The translations under genes were made by a program, and so were the position numbers. DNA of 64,000 nt from Antarcticimicrobium sediminis (GTDB taxonomy: Bacteria; Pseudomonadota; Alphaproteobacteria; Rhodobacterales; Rhodobacteraceae), in NCBI RefSeq assembly GCF_004348975.1, contig NZ_SMFP01000001.1, positions 70,701 through 134,700 on the forward strand. Direction: 5' to 3'. Below the pieces are notes generated by a model. That model worked only from the letters and a program-made list of their open reading frames with translations, made no database searches and was not told where the DNA came from. Positions 34,874-43,871 of the stretch are shown piece by piece. The stretch's first letter is position 1. Every line of letters starts with the position of its first letter.

Positions 34874-37228
34874 TTACTTGGGCATCAGATCCGGTATGAT
34901 GGTGACAATGCCCGGGAAGAACCACAACAGTGCCAACCCGCCGACCTGGATCAGCACAAAGGGCAGGATGCCGCGATAGATATGGCCTGTCGTCACCTCG
35001 GCCGGGGCCACCCCGCGCAGGTAGAACAGCGCAAAGCCGAACGGCGGCGTCAGGAACGAGGTTTGCAAGTTCACCGCCACCATGATCGTCACCCATTTCG
35101 GATCGAACGAGCCGCCATAGATCACCGGCCCGACAATCGGGATCACGATGTAGATGATCTCGAGGAAATCCAGCACAAACCCAAGGATGAAGAGCACCAA
35201 CATCACGATCAGGAACACCGTGAATTCGTTGTCAAAGCTCTTCAGGAATTGCTGGATATAGTGTTCGCCGCCAAAGGAGATCACCACCAGGTTCAAAAGC
35301 TGCGAGCCGATCAGGATGGTGAACACCATCGAGCTGACCTTGGCCGTCTCGCGCACGACCGGGGAAAGAACACCGCCAGAGTACAGCACCCAACAGCCGT
35401 AAAACAGGCCGAACAGCGCATAAAGATAGGCGCCATAGGCCCCGAAGAACGCGATCCAGCTTTCGAGGCTCGCCCCCTCTTGCGAGATGCGCAAGTCGAA
35501 ATTGACCCCGATCAGGATGCAAATGATGATCGCGAAGGTGGTCCAGATGATCACATGGGTCGAGCGGCCCTGTTCCTGCTGCTTGCGGTACGCCGCCAGC
35601 ATGATCGCGCCCGCGGCGCCCAAGGCTGCGGCCGGGGTCGGGTTGGTGATGCCGCCCAAGATCGAGCCCAGCACCGCCACGATCAGCACCAGCGGCGGGA
35701 ACACCACCCGGATCAGATCGTTCTTGGCGAGCCGTGCCGCCCCATGTTTGCAGCCGTAAAGCACCAGCACGAAGGGCAGCGCCATCAGCAACACCGTCAT
35801 CCCGGAAGATGTCGTGGGTGCCACCAGCGTCACATCCACCATTGCGACCAGTATCAGCCCCACCGCGCCCAGGATCAGCGGCTTGGGATCGGACGACGGC
35901 GATATGCCGCGCGCCAACACCAGCACCAGACCCAACAGAACCATCAGCACCGAGATGCCGGTGCCGATCGGCGCGGCAGCCGCGATCATGTCGCTGCGCG
36001 CCTGCACCAGTTCTTCATCGGTGAGCTTGTGGCTTTCCTGGTCGTCGCCGGACGCGTCGATCGCGGCCTGTTCCGCAACGGCGGTGTCCCAAGCCTTTTG
36101 ACCGTGCAGCTCGATCATCGCGCCCTTGCACTCGGGCCCGACATTGGTGCGCAGGCTGGCGGCCTCGCCAACGTTGGAATAGCTCGACACCGTCAGGTTC
36201 TGACTGCCGATCAGACCGACATTGGCCAGCAGGATGGCGCCGCCAATCAGGGCGATCGGGGCCGCCACGAACCAGCCCAGCGCTTCGTTACGGGTGATCG
36301 GCTCGTTGCTGGCCTCGCCCATAGCGACCGCCGGGGCCTTGCTCGGATTGAGCAGCGCATAGACAAAGGCATACAGCGCATAGAGCATCGCCAGCAGGAT
36401 CCCGGGCAGCAGTGCCGCCTGAAACAGCGTCCCGACCGAGACCACCGCCGGCTGACCAAGATAGGTCAGCGCATCGCTGCAGCCTGCCGCACTGGCGCGG
36501 GCCTCTTGTGCGGTGGAATACAGATCCCCCGCCAACGTACCCAACAGGACGATCACGATGGAGGGCGGAATGATCTGCCCCAACGTGCCCGAGGCGGCGA
36601 TCACCCCGGTCGCCAGTTCCGGCGAATAATTGTTGCGCAACATCGTGGGCAGCGCCAGCAGACCCATGGTCACCACCGTGGCGCCCACGATCCCGGTCGA
36701 GGCGGCAAGGAAGGCCCCCACAACCACGATCGACACCGCCAGCCCGCCCGGAAGCGGCCCGAAGACGCGTGCCATGGTGGTCAGCAGATCGTTGGCGATC
36801 TTGGAGCGTTCCAGCGTGATGCCCATCAGCACGAACATCAGCACCGCGAGCAACGTCTCGATCGACTGGCCAGCGAACACCCGTTCGTTCATCCGGTTGA
36901 CGATGAACGAAACGTTGCGGTCCAGCGCCAACTCCCAGCCGCCGGGAAACAGCGACTCTGCCACCCGTGGCAGATCCGGATATCGGAAGGTGGATATAGC
37001 GTCGGGTTTGACCCCCGTACCGATCAGGTCGGTATACGCTTGTGAAGAGGTGTCGATCGCCTGGTGGATCAAGACCCCTGCACTGTCGAGCCCGGCGATG
37101 ATCCCGAACGAGATGATCCCGGCCCCGCCGATTGCAAACGCCACCGGAAACCCCGACAGGATGCCGCCGAACAGGCAGAGAAACAGGATAATCAGGCCGA
37201 GTTCGACGCCATCAAGACCGAATAGCAT
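34874..37228 (-). CDS. TRAP transporter large permease (DctM family, extended form)
   Basis: A 784-residue membrane protein, against about 430 in most DctM. The N-terminal half (MLFGLDGVELGLIILFLCLFGGILSGFPVAFAIGG, RSKIANDLLTTMARVFGPLPGGLAVSIVVVGAFLAASTGIVGATVVTMG, LGQIIPPSIVIVLLG) and the C-terminal half (NPTPAAALGAAGAI, PPFGFALFYLRGVAP) are DctM. Between them an insert of about 160 residues (about 340-500) carries a periplasmic-looking Cys-containing segment and extra hydrophobic helices. This long form occurs with TakP/FcbT1-type binding proteins. It uses a sodium gradient for uptake. Starts 17 bp after the small permease. Confidence 0.9.
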   Translation of the reverse strand: MLFGLDGVELGLIILFLCLFGGILSGFPVAFAIGGAGIISFGIIAGLDSAGVLIHQAIDTSSQAYTDLIGTGVKPDAISTFRYPDLPRVAESLFPGGWELALDRNVSFIVNRMNERVFAGQSIETLLAVLMFVLMGITLERSKIANDLLTTMARVFGPLPGGLAVSIVVVGAFLAASTGIVGATVVTMGLLALPTMLRNNYSPELATGVIAASGTLGQIIPPSIVIVLLGTLAGDLYSTAQEARASAAGCSDALTYLGQPAVVSVGTLFQAALLPGILLAMLYALYAFVYALLNPSKAPAVAMGEASNEPITRNEALGWFVAAPIALIGGAILLANVGLIGSQNLTVSSYSNVGEAASLRTNVGPECKGAMIELHGQKAWDTAVAEQAAIDASGDDQESHKLTDEELVQARSDMIAAAAPIGTGISVLMVLLGLVLVLARGISPSSDPKPLILGAVGLILVAMVDVTLVAPTTSSGMTVLLMALPFVLVLYGCKHGAARLAKNDLIRVVFPPLVLIVAVLGSILGGITNPTPAAALGAAGAIMLAAYRKQQEQGRSTHVIIWTTFAIIICILIGVNFDLRISQEGASLESWIAFFGAYGAYLYALFGLFYGCWVLYSGGVLSPVVRETAKVSSMVFTILIGSQLLNLVVISFGGEHYIQQFLKSFDNEFTVFLIVMLVLFILGFVLDFLEIIYIVIPIVGPVIYGGSFDPKWVTIMVAVNLQTSFLTPPFGFALFYLRGVAPAEVTTGHIYRGILPFVLIQVGGLALLWFFPGIVTIIPDLMPK

Positions 37229-37245
37229 TCTGGCTGTTCCTTGCT

Positions 37246-38172
37246 TTAGTGAGCGCCTTCATAGGCTTCTTCGCCCTCGCCAAGGCTGTCCTTGTCGAGG
37301 TACTTGAATTCGCTGGCCTTGCCTTCACGGAATTCGAGATAGGATCGGTACAGCACGGCAATGGCTTGCAGAAAGATCATCGCGGCAAAGCTGCACAGCA
37401 GGATCTTGAACAGGAAATAGCCGTTGAACCCGTTTGGGCTGAACCCGATGGTCTCGACGTTCCAGCGCAGCGCGCGGGATTTCATCAGCAGCCGCTCCAA
37501 CGTATCGCTGGCCGAGGGCTTCGGCACGATCAGGTGCCGCCACAGGAAGAACCAGCCATACATCCAGATCAGCACCGCCATCGGCATCATGAAGACGATT
37601 GAGCCGAGCATGTCGATCACCTTCTTGGCACGGAAGCTGACCACGGAATAAAACAGATCGACCCGCACATGCCCGCCCTGCACAAAGGTGTAGGCGGCGC
37701 ACAGCGCCACGACCATCGCGTTGTAAAGCTTTAGCTCTTCAGCGAACCAGCTGATATCCTTTTGAAAAGACAGGCCAAAGCCGAACACCAGATCCGGTCG
37801 CGCAAAGATGCGCTGCACGAACACGATGACGACCTGCTGCAGCACCATGATCAGACCGGCCCAGGCAAAGAACCGTCCGATCGTATTGGCAAAGCCTTCC
37901 AGCCCGCGCACGACCGCCCATAGAACGCTGTTCTTCCACAGGCCGATGATCGTGACGATCAGGAACAGCGTGAAGACAACGAAAAAGAACTCGGTCGATC
38001 CACCGTAATAGACGAATCGCATGATCGCCTGCTTGTCGGACCAGTCCAGCCACAACTGCGGATTGCTGATCGCGTAACCGACATTATAGAATGCCAAGGC
38101 GATATTGCTGAGAACCCAGGAGAGTCCGTCCAGCAATGCCCCGAACGTCCCGTTGGCGGCTGTTTCATCCAT
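37246..38172 (-). CDS. TRAP transporter small permease (DctQ family, extended form)
   Basis: A 308-residue inner-membrane protein, longer than usual DctQ (about 170-220). Hydrophobic segments include FFFVVFTLFLIVTIIGLW, FFAWAGLIMVLQQVVIVFVQ, MVVALCAAYTFVQGGHVRVDLFY (the conserved HVRVD motif of DctQ) and IVFMMPMAVLIWMYGWFFLW. It stabilises the large permease and docks the binding protein. Second gene of the operon, separated from the binding protein by a 136-bp gap containing a hairpin. Confidence 0.88.
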   Translation of the reverse strand: MDETAANGTFGALLDGLSWVLSNIALAFYNVGYAISNPQLWLDWSDKQAIMRFVYYGGSTEFFFVVFTLFLIVTIIGLWKNSVLWAVVRGLEGFANTIGRFFAWAGLIMVLQQVVIVFVQRIFARPDLVFGFGLSFQKDISWFAEELKLYNAMVVALCAAYTFVQGGHVRVDLFYSVVSFRAKKVIDMLGSIVFMMPMAVLIWMYGWFFLWRHLIVPKPSASDTLERLLMKSRALRWNVETIGFSPNGFNGYFLFKILLCSFAAMIFLQAIAVLYRSYLEFREGKASEFKYLDKDSLGEGEEAYEGAH

Positions 38173-38260
38173 GGCCGATGCCTCTGATTAGCTAGTGAGC
38201 CGGGGCGCAGTCCCGGCGGCACGGAGCAAACACCCCCGGCCACCTGAACGCAGCTGTGGA

Positions 38261-38287
38261 TGTGTCCCCGCCGATTGCGGGGGCACA
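38261..38287 (-). terminator. Intercistronic hairpin after the TRAP binding-protein gene
   Basis: An 11-bp stem (TGTGCCCCCGC with GCGGGGACACA on the minus strand, one G-U pair) around a 5-base loop, 22 bp beyond the binding-protein stop. No T-run follows; it probably protects or partly terminates the transcript so that the binding protein is in excess. Confidence 0.65.
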
Positions 38288-38308
38288 TCCTTGAATGATC
38301 GTGTCAGA

Positions 38309-39394
38309 TCACATGCCGTAAACGCGGTTCCGCTGGTTCGAATACGCCCCTTCAGACCGGCTGATCCAGCTGGCGGAACGGGTCATCGACGCCATGTAGC
38401 TGTCATAGCACTTCTTGTAGAATTCGTCATCCATCGGGGCCTCGATGACCTCTTTCGCTGCGGCGCCGAATGCATCCCAGACCGAGTCAGGGAATTCCAG
38501 AACCTTGACGCCACCGGCCTGCAGACGCTGCAGCGCGGCCGAGTTGTTGGCCATGAACAGCGACATCGTCCAGATGTTCGAGGCGCGCGCGGTCTGCTCG
38601 ACCACCGCCTGCTGTGCCGGAGTCAGGCTTTCATAGACATCGAGGTTGAGATTCAGCGTCAAGATCGGGCCGGGCTCGTGGAAGCCAGCGGTGTAATAGG
38701 TCTTGGTGATTTCCTGGAAACCGGCCTTTTCGTCCGCCCAGGGACCGATCCACTCGGTGCCGTCAATCGCCCCCGAGGACAGCGCCTGATACACTTCCGC
38801 GCCCGGCAGGTTCTGAACGCTGGCGCCCAGTTTGCCCAGCACCTGACCGCCTTGGCCGGGCATCCGGAATTTCAGACCCTGAAAATCTTCGGGGCCATTG
38901 ATTTCCTTGTTGAACCAACCACCCGACTGCGGGCCGGTACTGCCTGCGGCAAAGGATTTCAGACCGAAGATGGAATACAGCTCGTCCGCCAGCGCCATCC
39001 CGCCGTCCTGATAGTACCAGTTGTTGAATTCCTGGAAGGTCATGCCGAACGGCACCTGCGAGAAGAACGACAGCGCCGGGTGCTGGCCGAGGAAATAGTA
39101 ATCCACGGCGTGATACATGTCGGCCTGGCCGGCGGACACCGCATCGAACACCTCAAACGCCCCAACCAGTTCGCCAGCCGCTTTCAGCTCGACCGTCAGA
39201 TCGCCACCGGTCAGCGCAGTGATGGTGTCAGCGCAGTACTGGGCGCTGTCATGGACGCCCGCCAAACCGCGACCCCAAGTGGAGACCATGGTCAGGGTAC
39301 GCTTGCCCTGCGCATAGGCCGGTGCGGCCAGTGCGGTTGCAGCAGCAGCCGAGCCGCCAAGTGCGGATGTTCTCAAAAAAGAACGACGATCCAT
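38309..39394 (-). CDS. TRAP transporter substrate-binding protein (TakP-like)
   Basis: A 361-residue periplasmic protein with a Tat-type signal peptide MDRRSFLRTSALGGSAAAAT ending AYA-Q; the fold is DctP. GGWFNKEINGPEDFQGLKFRMPG and GAIDGTEWIGPWADEKAGF resemble Rhodobacter TakP, where the Glu-Trp of the TEWxGP motif takes part in 2-oxoacid and sodium binding. A 2-oxo acid such as pyruvate is thus the best guess for the ligand, but mannitol- and chlorobenzoate-type relatives exist. GGAGGAAACC precedes the ATG; an in-frame upstream start at 39571 was rejected. Divergent from the sensor kinase. Confidence 0.9.
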   Translation of the reverse strand: MDRRSFLRTSALGGSAAAATALAAPAYAQGKRTLTMVSTWGRGLAGVHDSAQYCADTITALTGGDLTVELKAAGELVGAFEVFDAVSAGQADMYHAVDYYFLGQHPALSFFSQVPFGMTFQEFNNWYYQDGGMALADELYSIFGLKSFAAGSTGPQSGGWFNKEINGPEDFQGLKFRMPGQGGQVLGKLGASVQNLPGAEVYQALSSGAIDGTEWIGPWADEKAGFQEITKTYYTAGFHEPGPILTLNLNLDVYESLTPAQQAVVEQTARASNIWTMSLFMANNSAALQRLQAGGVKVLEFPDSVWDAFGAAAKEVIEAPMDDEFYKKCYDSYMASMTRSASWISRSEGAYSNQRNRVYGM

Positions 39395-39488
39395 TTCGGT
39401 TTCCTCCCATTTGGATACATTCTTCAATCCCCGCGCCTTGACACGGGGAAGGTGAACGCAAGTTAGCCGTAAGATTTGCAGAGCGAAA

Positions 39489-39504
39489 TACCTAGTTGTA
39501 CGTA
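39489..39504 (+). promoter_or_regulatory. Palindrome TACCTAGTTGTACGTA, candidate response-regulator site
   Basis: TACnTA-N4-TAnGTA inverted repeat, 95 bp upstream of the TRAP binding-protein start and about 130 bp upstream of the kinase start in the 240-bp divergent region. A LuxR-type response regulator dimer would fit such a site. Proposed target of the regulator at 41065-41709. Confidence 0.5.
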
Positions 39505-39634
39505 GTCTCTGCGCAAATTCTGAGCATAAATAGGGAAATCGGTATATGTTTGCACAACATACGCCGCACACCTGCGCCCCGCCGTGACACAGCGGGCCAT
39601 TGATTCGCCCATCTCAACAGGCGATGGTCGGGGC

Positions 39635-41068
39635 ATGAGACGCCTGCGCGATACCTTCTCCCTGAGCTATGGACAGAAGATCTTTCTTCTGGCCTCGGTG
39701 CCGTTGTTGCTGGCCGGGATCGCGATCTCGGTGCTGGTCGCCAGCCAGGCGCGGCAATTGGCCGAAAGCGAGATCCACGCGCTCGAAAACAAGCTGTTGG
39801 AGGCCAAGAAGGCCGAGCTGCGCAACTATGTCACCCAGGCGCGCAACGCTTTCTACTTCATCTACGGCCCCGCCGCGCCGGACGACGAACGCTCCAAGGA
39901 ACGTGTGCTGCAGATCCTTGCCGCGATGATCTATGGCGACGAAGGGTTCTTCTTTGTCTATGACTATGACGGCACCAATCTGGTGTCGCCACGCCAGACC
40001 GAGTTCATCAATCAGAACTGGGCGGGGCTGAGCGACAGCGAAGGCACCCCGATCGTTGACGCGTTCATCAACATCGCCCGGCAGGGGGCGGGATGGCACG
40101 AACACCTTTGGCCGAAACCCTCGACCGGGCAAGAGGCCCGCATGGTCACCTATGTGCTGGGGCTTCAGGACTGGCATTGGGCGGTGGGCACCGGGGTGTT
40201 CATAGATGACGTGCTGGCCCAGGTCGCCGCGTCGCGCGCCGAGGTCGAGGCCCGGGTGCAGCGCACCTATTCCTATATCATCTCGATCACGCTGGCCGCG
40301 CTGCTGTTGGTTTTCGGCTCGGGCATGGTGGTGAATATCCGTGAACGCCGGCTTGCCGATGCCAAGCTCAAGAAACTGACCCAACGCGTGTTCGATGCCC
40401 AGGAGGAAGAGCGCGGCCGCGTTGCGCGCGAATTGCATGACGGTATCAGCCAGATTCTGGTCGGGGTGCGCTATGCGCTGGACAATGCCCGCCGCCGGTT
40501 GCAGCGCGGCGATCATGACGGCGCCGGGGTGCCGCTCGACAAGGGCATTGGCTATCTGGGCAGCGCCATCACCGAGGTGCGCCGGATCAGCCGCGATCTG
40601 CGCCCCGGTGTGCTGGACGATCTGGGTCTTGGCCCGGCGATCAAGGCGCTGGCCGAGGATTTTCAGGAGCGCACCGGTATCCGGACCAGTTTTACCACCG
40701 TAGTGTTTCGCAACCGGCTGGATCAGGACGCCAAGATCGCGCTTTATCGTATTGCCCAAGAGGCGCTGACCAATGTCGAACGTCATTCCGGTGCGTCCAA
40801 GGTCACGATGGATCTGCGGGGGCACAAGAAAGGCGCCACCCTGCGCATCGCCGATAACGGGCGCGGATTGGCAACCCCGCCGGGCGCCGCCGGGCCGGGG
40901 CTGGGCCTGCGCAACATGCAGGAACGGATCGAACAGCTTGACGGGACACTGAAAATTCTGTCATCACGCAGCGCGCAGGGGGGCACAGTGATCGAAGCCA
41001 ACTTGCCGCTCAGCCACCTGCTGCCGCCCGAAGACGCGGCCACTCCCAAGATGGAGGCCCAGACATGA
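39635..41068 (+). CDS. Cache-domain sensor histidine kinase (HisKA_3)
   Basis: A 477-residue membrane kinase from the ATG at 39635 (a GTG at 39584 would add 17 residues). TM1 (IFLLASVPLLLAGIAISVLV) and TM2 (YIISITLAALLLVFGSGMVV) flank a periplasmic Cache domain (about 45-205, GDEGFFFVYDYDGTNLVSP, WHWAVGTGVFIDDVL). The HisKA_3 box follows with phospho-accepting His in GRVARELHDGISQILVG, then HATPase (ALTNVERHSGASKV, IADNGRGL, GLGLRNMQERIEQLDG). Cache domains of this type bind small organic acids. It overlaps the regulator gene by four bases and is divergent from the TRAP operon, implying control of that transporter. Confidence 0.9.
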   Translation: MRRLRDTFSLSYGQKIFLLASVPLLLAGIAISVLVASQARQLAESEIHALENKLLEAKKAELRNYVTQARNAFYFIYGPAAPDDERSKERVLQILAAMIYGDEGFFFVYDYDGTNLVSPRQTEFINQNWAGLSDSEGTPIVDAFINIARQGAGWHEHLWPKPSTGQEARMVTYVLGLQDWHWAVGTGVFIDDVLAQVAASRAEVEARVQRTYSYIISITLAALLLVFGSGMVVNIRERRLADAKLKKLTQRVFDAQEEERGRVARELHDGISQILVGVRYALDNARRRLQRGDHDGAGVPLDKGIGYLGSAITEVRRISRDLRPGVLDDLGLGPAIKALAEDFQERTGIRTSFTTVVFRNRLDQDAKIALYRIAQEALTNVERHSGASKVTMDLRGHKKGATLRIADNGRGLATPPGAAGPGLGLRNMQERIEQLDGTLKILSSRSAQGGTVIEANLPLSHLLPPEDAATPKMEAQT

Positions 41069-41709
41069 CCGCACCGATCCGCGTGTTGATCGTCGATGAC
41101 CACCCGATGGTGGCCGAGGGCATTCAGTCGATTCTTGAAAGCTATGACGATATCGAGGTGGTCGGCACCCTTGGCGATGGTCAGGCGGCAGTCGAACAGG
41201 CCGAGGCGCTGCGCCCAGACGTGATCCTGATGGATCTGAACATGCCCCGGCTCGGCGGCCTCAGCGCCACCGAAATCCTGCTGGAGCGGGCCCCCGGCGC
41301 GCGCGTCCTGATCCTGTCGATGCATGACAGCCCGGAATACATATCTTCGGCGCTGAGCCATGGCGCGGTTGGCTATGTGCTGAAAGACGTGCCCACCGAC
41401 GAGATCAAACAGGCGATCGACACCGTGATGCGCGGCGAACGCTATCTGTGCACCGGCGCCAAGGGGTCGCTTGAACCCAAGACCGGTGATGGCCGCGAAC
41501 CGCTGACCGGGCGCGAACAGACCATCCTGCTGCAACTGGCACAGGGCAAATCCAACAAACAGGTGGCGCAGGCGCTGGAAATCTCGGTGCGTACGGTCGA
41601 AACCCACCGCAAGAACATCAAGCGCAAGCTCGGCATCTCCTCCACCGCCGGGTTGACGCGCTATGCGCTCGAACATGGGGTACTGCAAGGCACCGGCGTC
41701 GGATTCTGA
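41065..41709 (+). CDS. LuxR/NarL-family response regulator
   Basis: A 214-residue response regulator. The receiver domain has DDHPMVAEG and the phospho-acceptor Asp in RPDVILMDLNMPRLGG (about residue 56). The output LuxR HTH is LTGREQTILLQLAQGKSNKQVAQALEISVRTVETHRKNIKRKLG (about 150-195). ATG overlaps the kinase stop (ATGA). Partner of the adjacent kinase; likely activates the divergent TRAP transporter when the ligand is present. Confidence 0.93.
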   Translation: MTAPIRVLIVDDHPMVAEGIQSILESYDDIEVVGTLGDGQAAVEQAEALRPDVILMDLNMPRLGGLSATEILLERAPGARVLILSMHDSPEYISSALSHGAVGYVLKDVPTDEIKQAIDTVMRGERYLCTGAKGSLEPKTGDGREPLTGREQTILLQLAQGKSNKQVAQALEISVRTVETHRKNIKRKLGISSTAGLTRYALEHGVLQGTGVGF

Positions 41710-41829
41710 TAGCCCGCGCGCACCCTCCCCGCCCCCGGATCTTCCCGGAAATGTCCCTCGTGACCACGGCTGGAGAAATAAAATATCCCAAATTCACCCC
41801 CGGACGCATCTTTTCCACAAACTTGCTGG

Positions 41830-41856
41830 TTGACGCCCCTTGGCCCTGCACATAAG
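41830..41856 (+). promoter_or_regulatory. Candidate promoter of the ilvBN attenuator region
   Basis: TTGACG (41830-41835) and CATAAG (41851-41856) 15 bp apart resemble sigma-70 -35 and -10 boxes; the spacing is slightly short. Transcription would start near 41863, about 17 bases before the leader-peptide ATG. Confidence 0.45.
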
Positions 41857-41879
41857 CTGCACCGCAGCAAAAGGAGCCT

Positions 41880-41933
41880 ATGGCCATGGCCAGACTAGTC
41901 GTAATTGTAGGAATCATGCGCATGGGCCGGTAA
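41880..41933 (+). CDS. ilv leader peptide (17 residues)
   Basis: ATG at 41880 after AAAGGAG (6 bases), stop TAA at 41931. Product [17 protein letters not shown] contains Leu-Val-Val-Ile-Val plus another Ile, six branched-chain residues of 17, five in a row. It ends just before a terminator upstream of ilvB. Starvation for Leu, Val or Ile would stall ribosomes at 41895-41909 and allow the downstream RNA switch. This is a classical attenuation leader; not expected to have a function as a peptide. Confidence 0.85.
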   Translation: MAMARLVVIVGIMRMGR

Positions 41934-41960
41934 CGGTAGACCATAATCTGTCCCATGCGC
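41918..41960 (+). promoter_or_regulatory. Antiterminator stem of the ilv attenuator
   Basis: GCGCATGGG (41918-41926, inside the end of the leader reading frame) is perfectly complementary to CCCATGCGC (41952-41960). The 3' arm includes the first two bases of the terminator stem (41959-41960). A ribosome finishing the leader covers the 5' arm and favours the terminator; one stalled at the Val/Ile codons leaves it free to pair. Confidence 0.75.
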
Positions 41961-41986
41961 CCTCGTTCAACCGGGGGCTTTTTTTT
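41959..41986 (+). terminator. Attenuator terminator of ilvBN
   Basis: GCCCTCG (41959-41965) pairs with CGGGGGC (41972-41978, one G-U pair) around a 6-base loop and is followed by eight T. It is 60 bp upstream of the ilvB start and downstream of the leader peptide. Confidence 0.85.
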
Positions 41987-42045
41987 GCGCTGATGAAATT
42001 TATATGCTGGCGAATGCAAGCGATGTCGCGGATGGAGCAAAGCAG

Positions 42046-43797
42046 ATGACACGTGAGATGAGCGGAGCGAGGATGGTCATTCAGGCCCTGAGGGATCAGG
42101 GCGTGGATACGATATTCGGATATCCCGGCGGTGCCGTCCTGCCGATTTATGACGAAATCTTCCAGCAAAACGACATCCGCCATATTCTGGTCCGTCACGA
42201 ACAGGGCGCGGTCCATGCCGCCGAAGGCTATGCCCGCTCGACCGGCAAGCCCGGTGTGGTGCTGGTGACCTCTGGCCCCGGCGCGACCAACGCGGTGACC
42301 GGCCTGACCGACGCGCTGATGGATTCGATCCCGATCATCGTGCTGACGGGACAGGTGCCAACCTTCATGATCGGCTCGGACGCGTTTCAGGAGGCTGACA
42401 CCGTCGGCATCACCCGCCCCTGCACCAAGCACAACTGGCTGGTCAAGGACACCAACAAGCTGTCCGCCACGATCCACGAGGCCTTCCATGTTGCCACCAG
42501 TGGCCGCCCCGGCCCGGTGCTGATCGACATTCCCAAGGACGTGCAGTTTGCTGGCGGCATCTATAGCGGCCCGAAAGCCATGACCTCGCACTATCAGCCC
42601 CGGGTCAAGGGCGATCTGGAAGAGATCACCGAACTGGTGGCCGCGATCGAAAAGGCTAAGAAACCGGTGTTTTATACCGGCGGCGGCGTGATCAACTCCG
42701 GCCCCGCCGCAAGCCAGCTGTTGCGCGAACTGGTCGATGCCACCGGCTTTCCCATCACCTCGACCCTGATGGGGTTGGGGGCCTATCCCGCCTCGGGCAA
42801 GAACTGGCTGGGCATGTTGGGGATGCATGGGCTGTACGAGGCGAACATGGCCATGCATGGCTGTGATCTGATGATCGCCATCGGGGCCCGGTTTGATGAC
42901 CGGATCACCGGCCGCCTTGACGCCTTCAGCCCGAAGTCGATCAAGGCCCATATCGATATCGACCCCTCGTCGATCAACAAGGTGATCAAGACCGACATCC
43001 CGATCGTCGGCGACGTGGGCCATGTGTTGGAAGATATCCTGAAGGTCTGGAAAGCGCGCGGACGCAAGACCGAAGCGTCGGCTGTTGCGAAATGGCAGAC
43101 CCAGATCAGCGACTGGCGCAAGGTCAACTGCCTTGCCTTCACGGACAGCGAGAAAACGATCAAACCGCAATACGCGCTGCAACGATTGGAAGAGCTGACC
43201 AAGGGACACGACCGCTATATCACGACCGAGGTTGGCCAGCACCAGATGTGGGCAGCGCAGTTCCTGAACTTTGAAGAGCCCAACCGCTGGATGACCTCTG
43301 GCGGGCTTGGCACCATGGGCTATGGGTTCCCGTCTTCGATCGGCGTTCAAAAGGCGCATCCCGACGCGCTGGTGATCAATGTCGCGGGCGAGGCGTCGTG
43401 GCTGATGAACATGCAGGAGATGGGCACCGCGGTGCAGTACCGCCTGCCGGTCAAGCAGTTCATCCTGAACAACGAACGCCTTGGAATGGTGCGCCAGTGG
43501 CAAGAGCTGCTGCATGGCGAACGCTATTCGCAAAGCTGGTCCGAAGCCCTGCCCGATTTCGTCAAACTGGCCGAGGCCTTTGGCGCCAAGGGGATCCGAT
43601 GCTCGGACCCGGCCGATCTGGATGACGCGATCATGGAAATGATCGCCTATGACGGGCCGGTGATCTTTGATTGTCTGGTTGAAAAGCATGAAAACTGCTT
43701 CCCGATGATCCCATCGGGCAAGGCGCACAATGAAATGCTTCTGGGCATGGCCAAGACGCAGGGTGTGATCGATTCCAAAGGTTCGGTGCTGGTTTAA
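42046..43797 (+). CDS. ilvB: Acetolactate synthase large (catalytic) subunit
   Basis: ThDP-dependent enzyme that condenses two pyruvates to acetolactate or pyruvate with 2-oxobutyrate, the first shared step of valine, leucine and isoleucine synthesis. 583 residues: N-terminal Pyr domain ([42 protein letters not shown]), middle domain and ThDP-binding PP domain. [29 protein letters not shown] there shows the usual GDG replaced by GEA. Start at 42046 has GGAG 9 bases upstream. Expression controlled by the attenuator described at 41880-41986. ilvN follows after 74 bp. Confidence 0.96.
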   Translation: MTREMSGARMVIQALRDQGVDTIFGYPGGAVLPIYDEIFQQNDIRHILVRHEQGAVHAAEGYARSTGKPGVVLVTSGPGATNAVTGLTDALMDSIPIIVLTGQVPTFMIGSDAFQEADTVGITRPCTKHNWLVKDTNKLSATIHEAFHVATSGRPGPVLIDIPKDVQFAGGIYSGPKAMTSHYQPRVKGDLEEITELVAAIEKAKKPVFYTGGGVINSGPAASQLLRELVDATGFPITSTLMGLGAYPASGKNWLGMLGMHGLYEANMAMHGCDLMIAIGARFDDRITGRLDAFSPKSIKAHIDIDPSSINKVIKTDIPIVGDVGHVLEDILKVWKARGRKTEASAVAKWQTQISDWRKVNCLAFTDSEKTIKPQYALQRLEELTKGHDRYITTEVGQHQMWAAQFLNFEEPNRWMTSGGLGTMGYGFPSSIGVQKAHPDALVINVAGEASWLMNMQEMGTAVQYRLPVKQFILNNERLGMVRQWQELLHGERYSQSWSEALPDFVKLAEAFGAKGIRCSDPADLDDAIMEMIAYDGPVIFDCLVEKHENCFPMIPSGKAHNEMLLGMAKTQGVIDSKGSVLV

Positions 43798-43871
43798 CCG
43801 CAATATATCAAAGGGTTTCGCCGGGAAGCACCGCGCTTACCCAAACGCGAAAACGGACAGAAAGGGACCAC

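Noticed and set aside
34862-37045. 727-residue open frame antisense to the TRAP large permease
   Set aside because: His/Gln/Arg/Asp-rich sequence produced by reading GC-rich membrane-protein codons backwards; no motifs.
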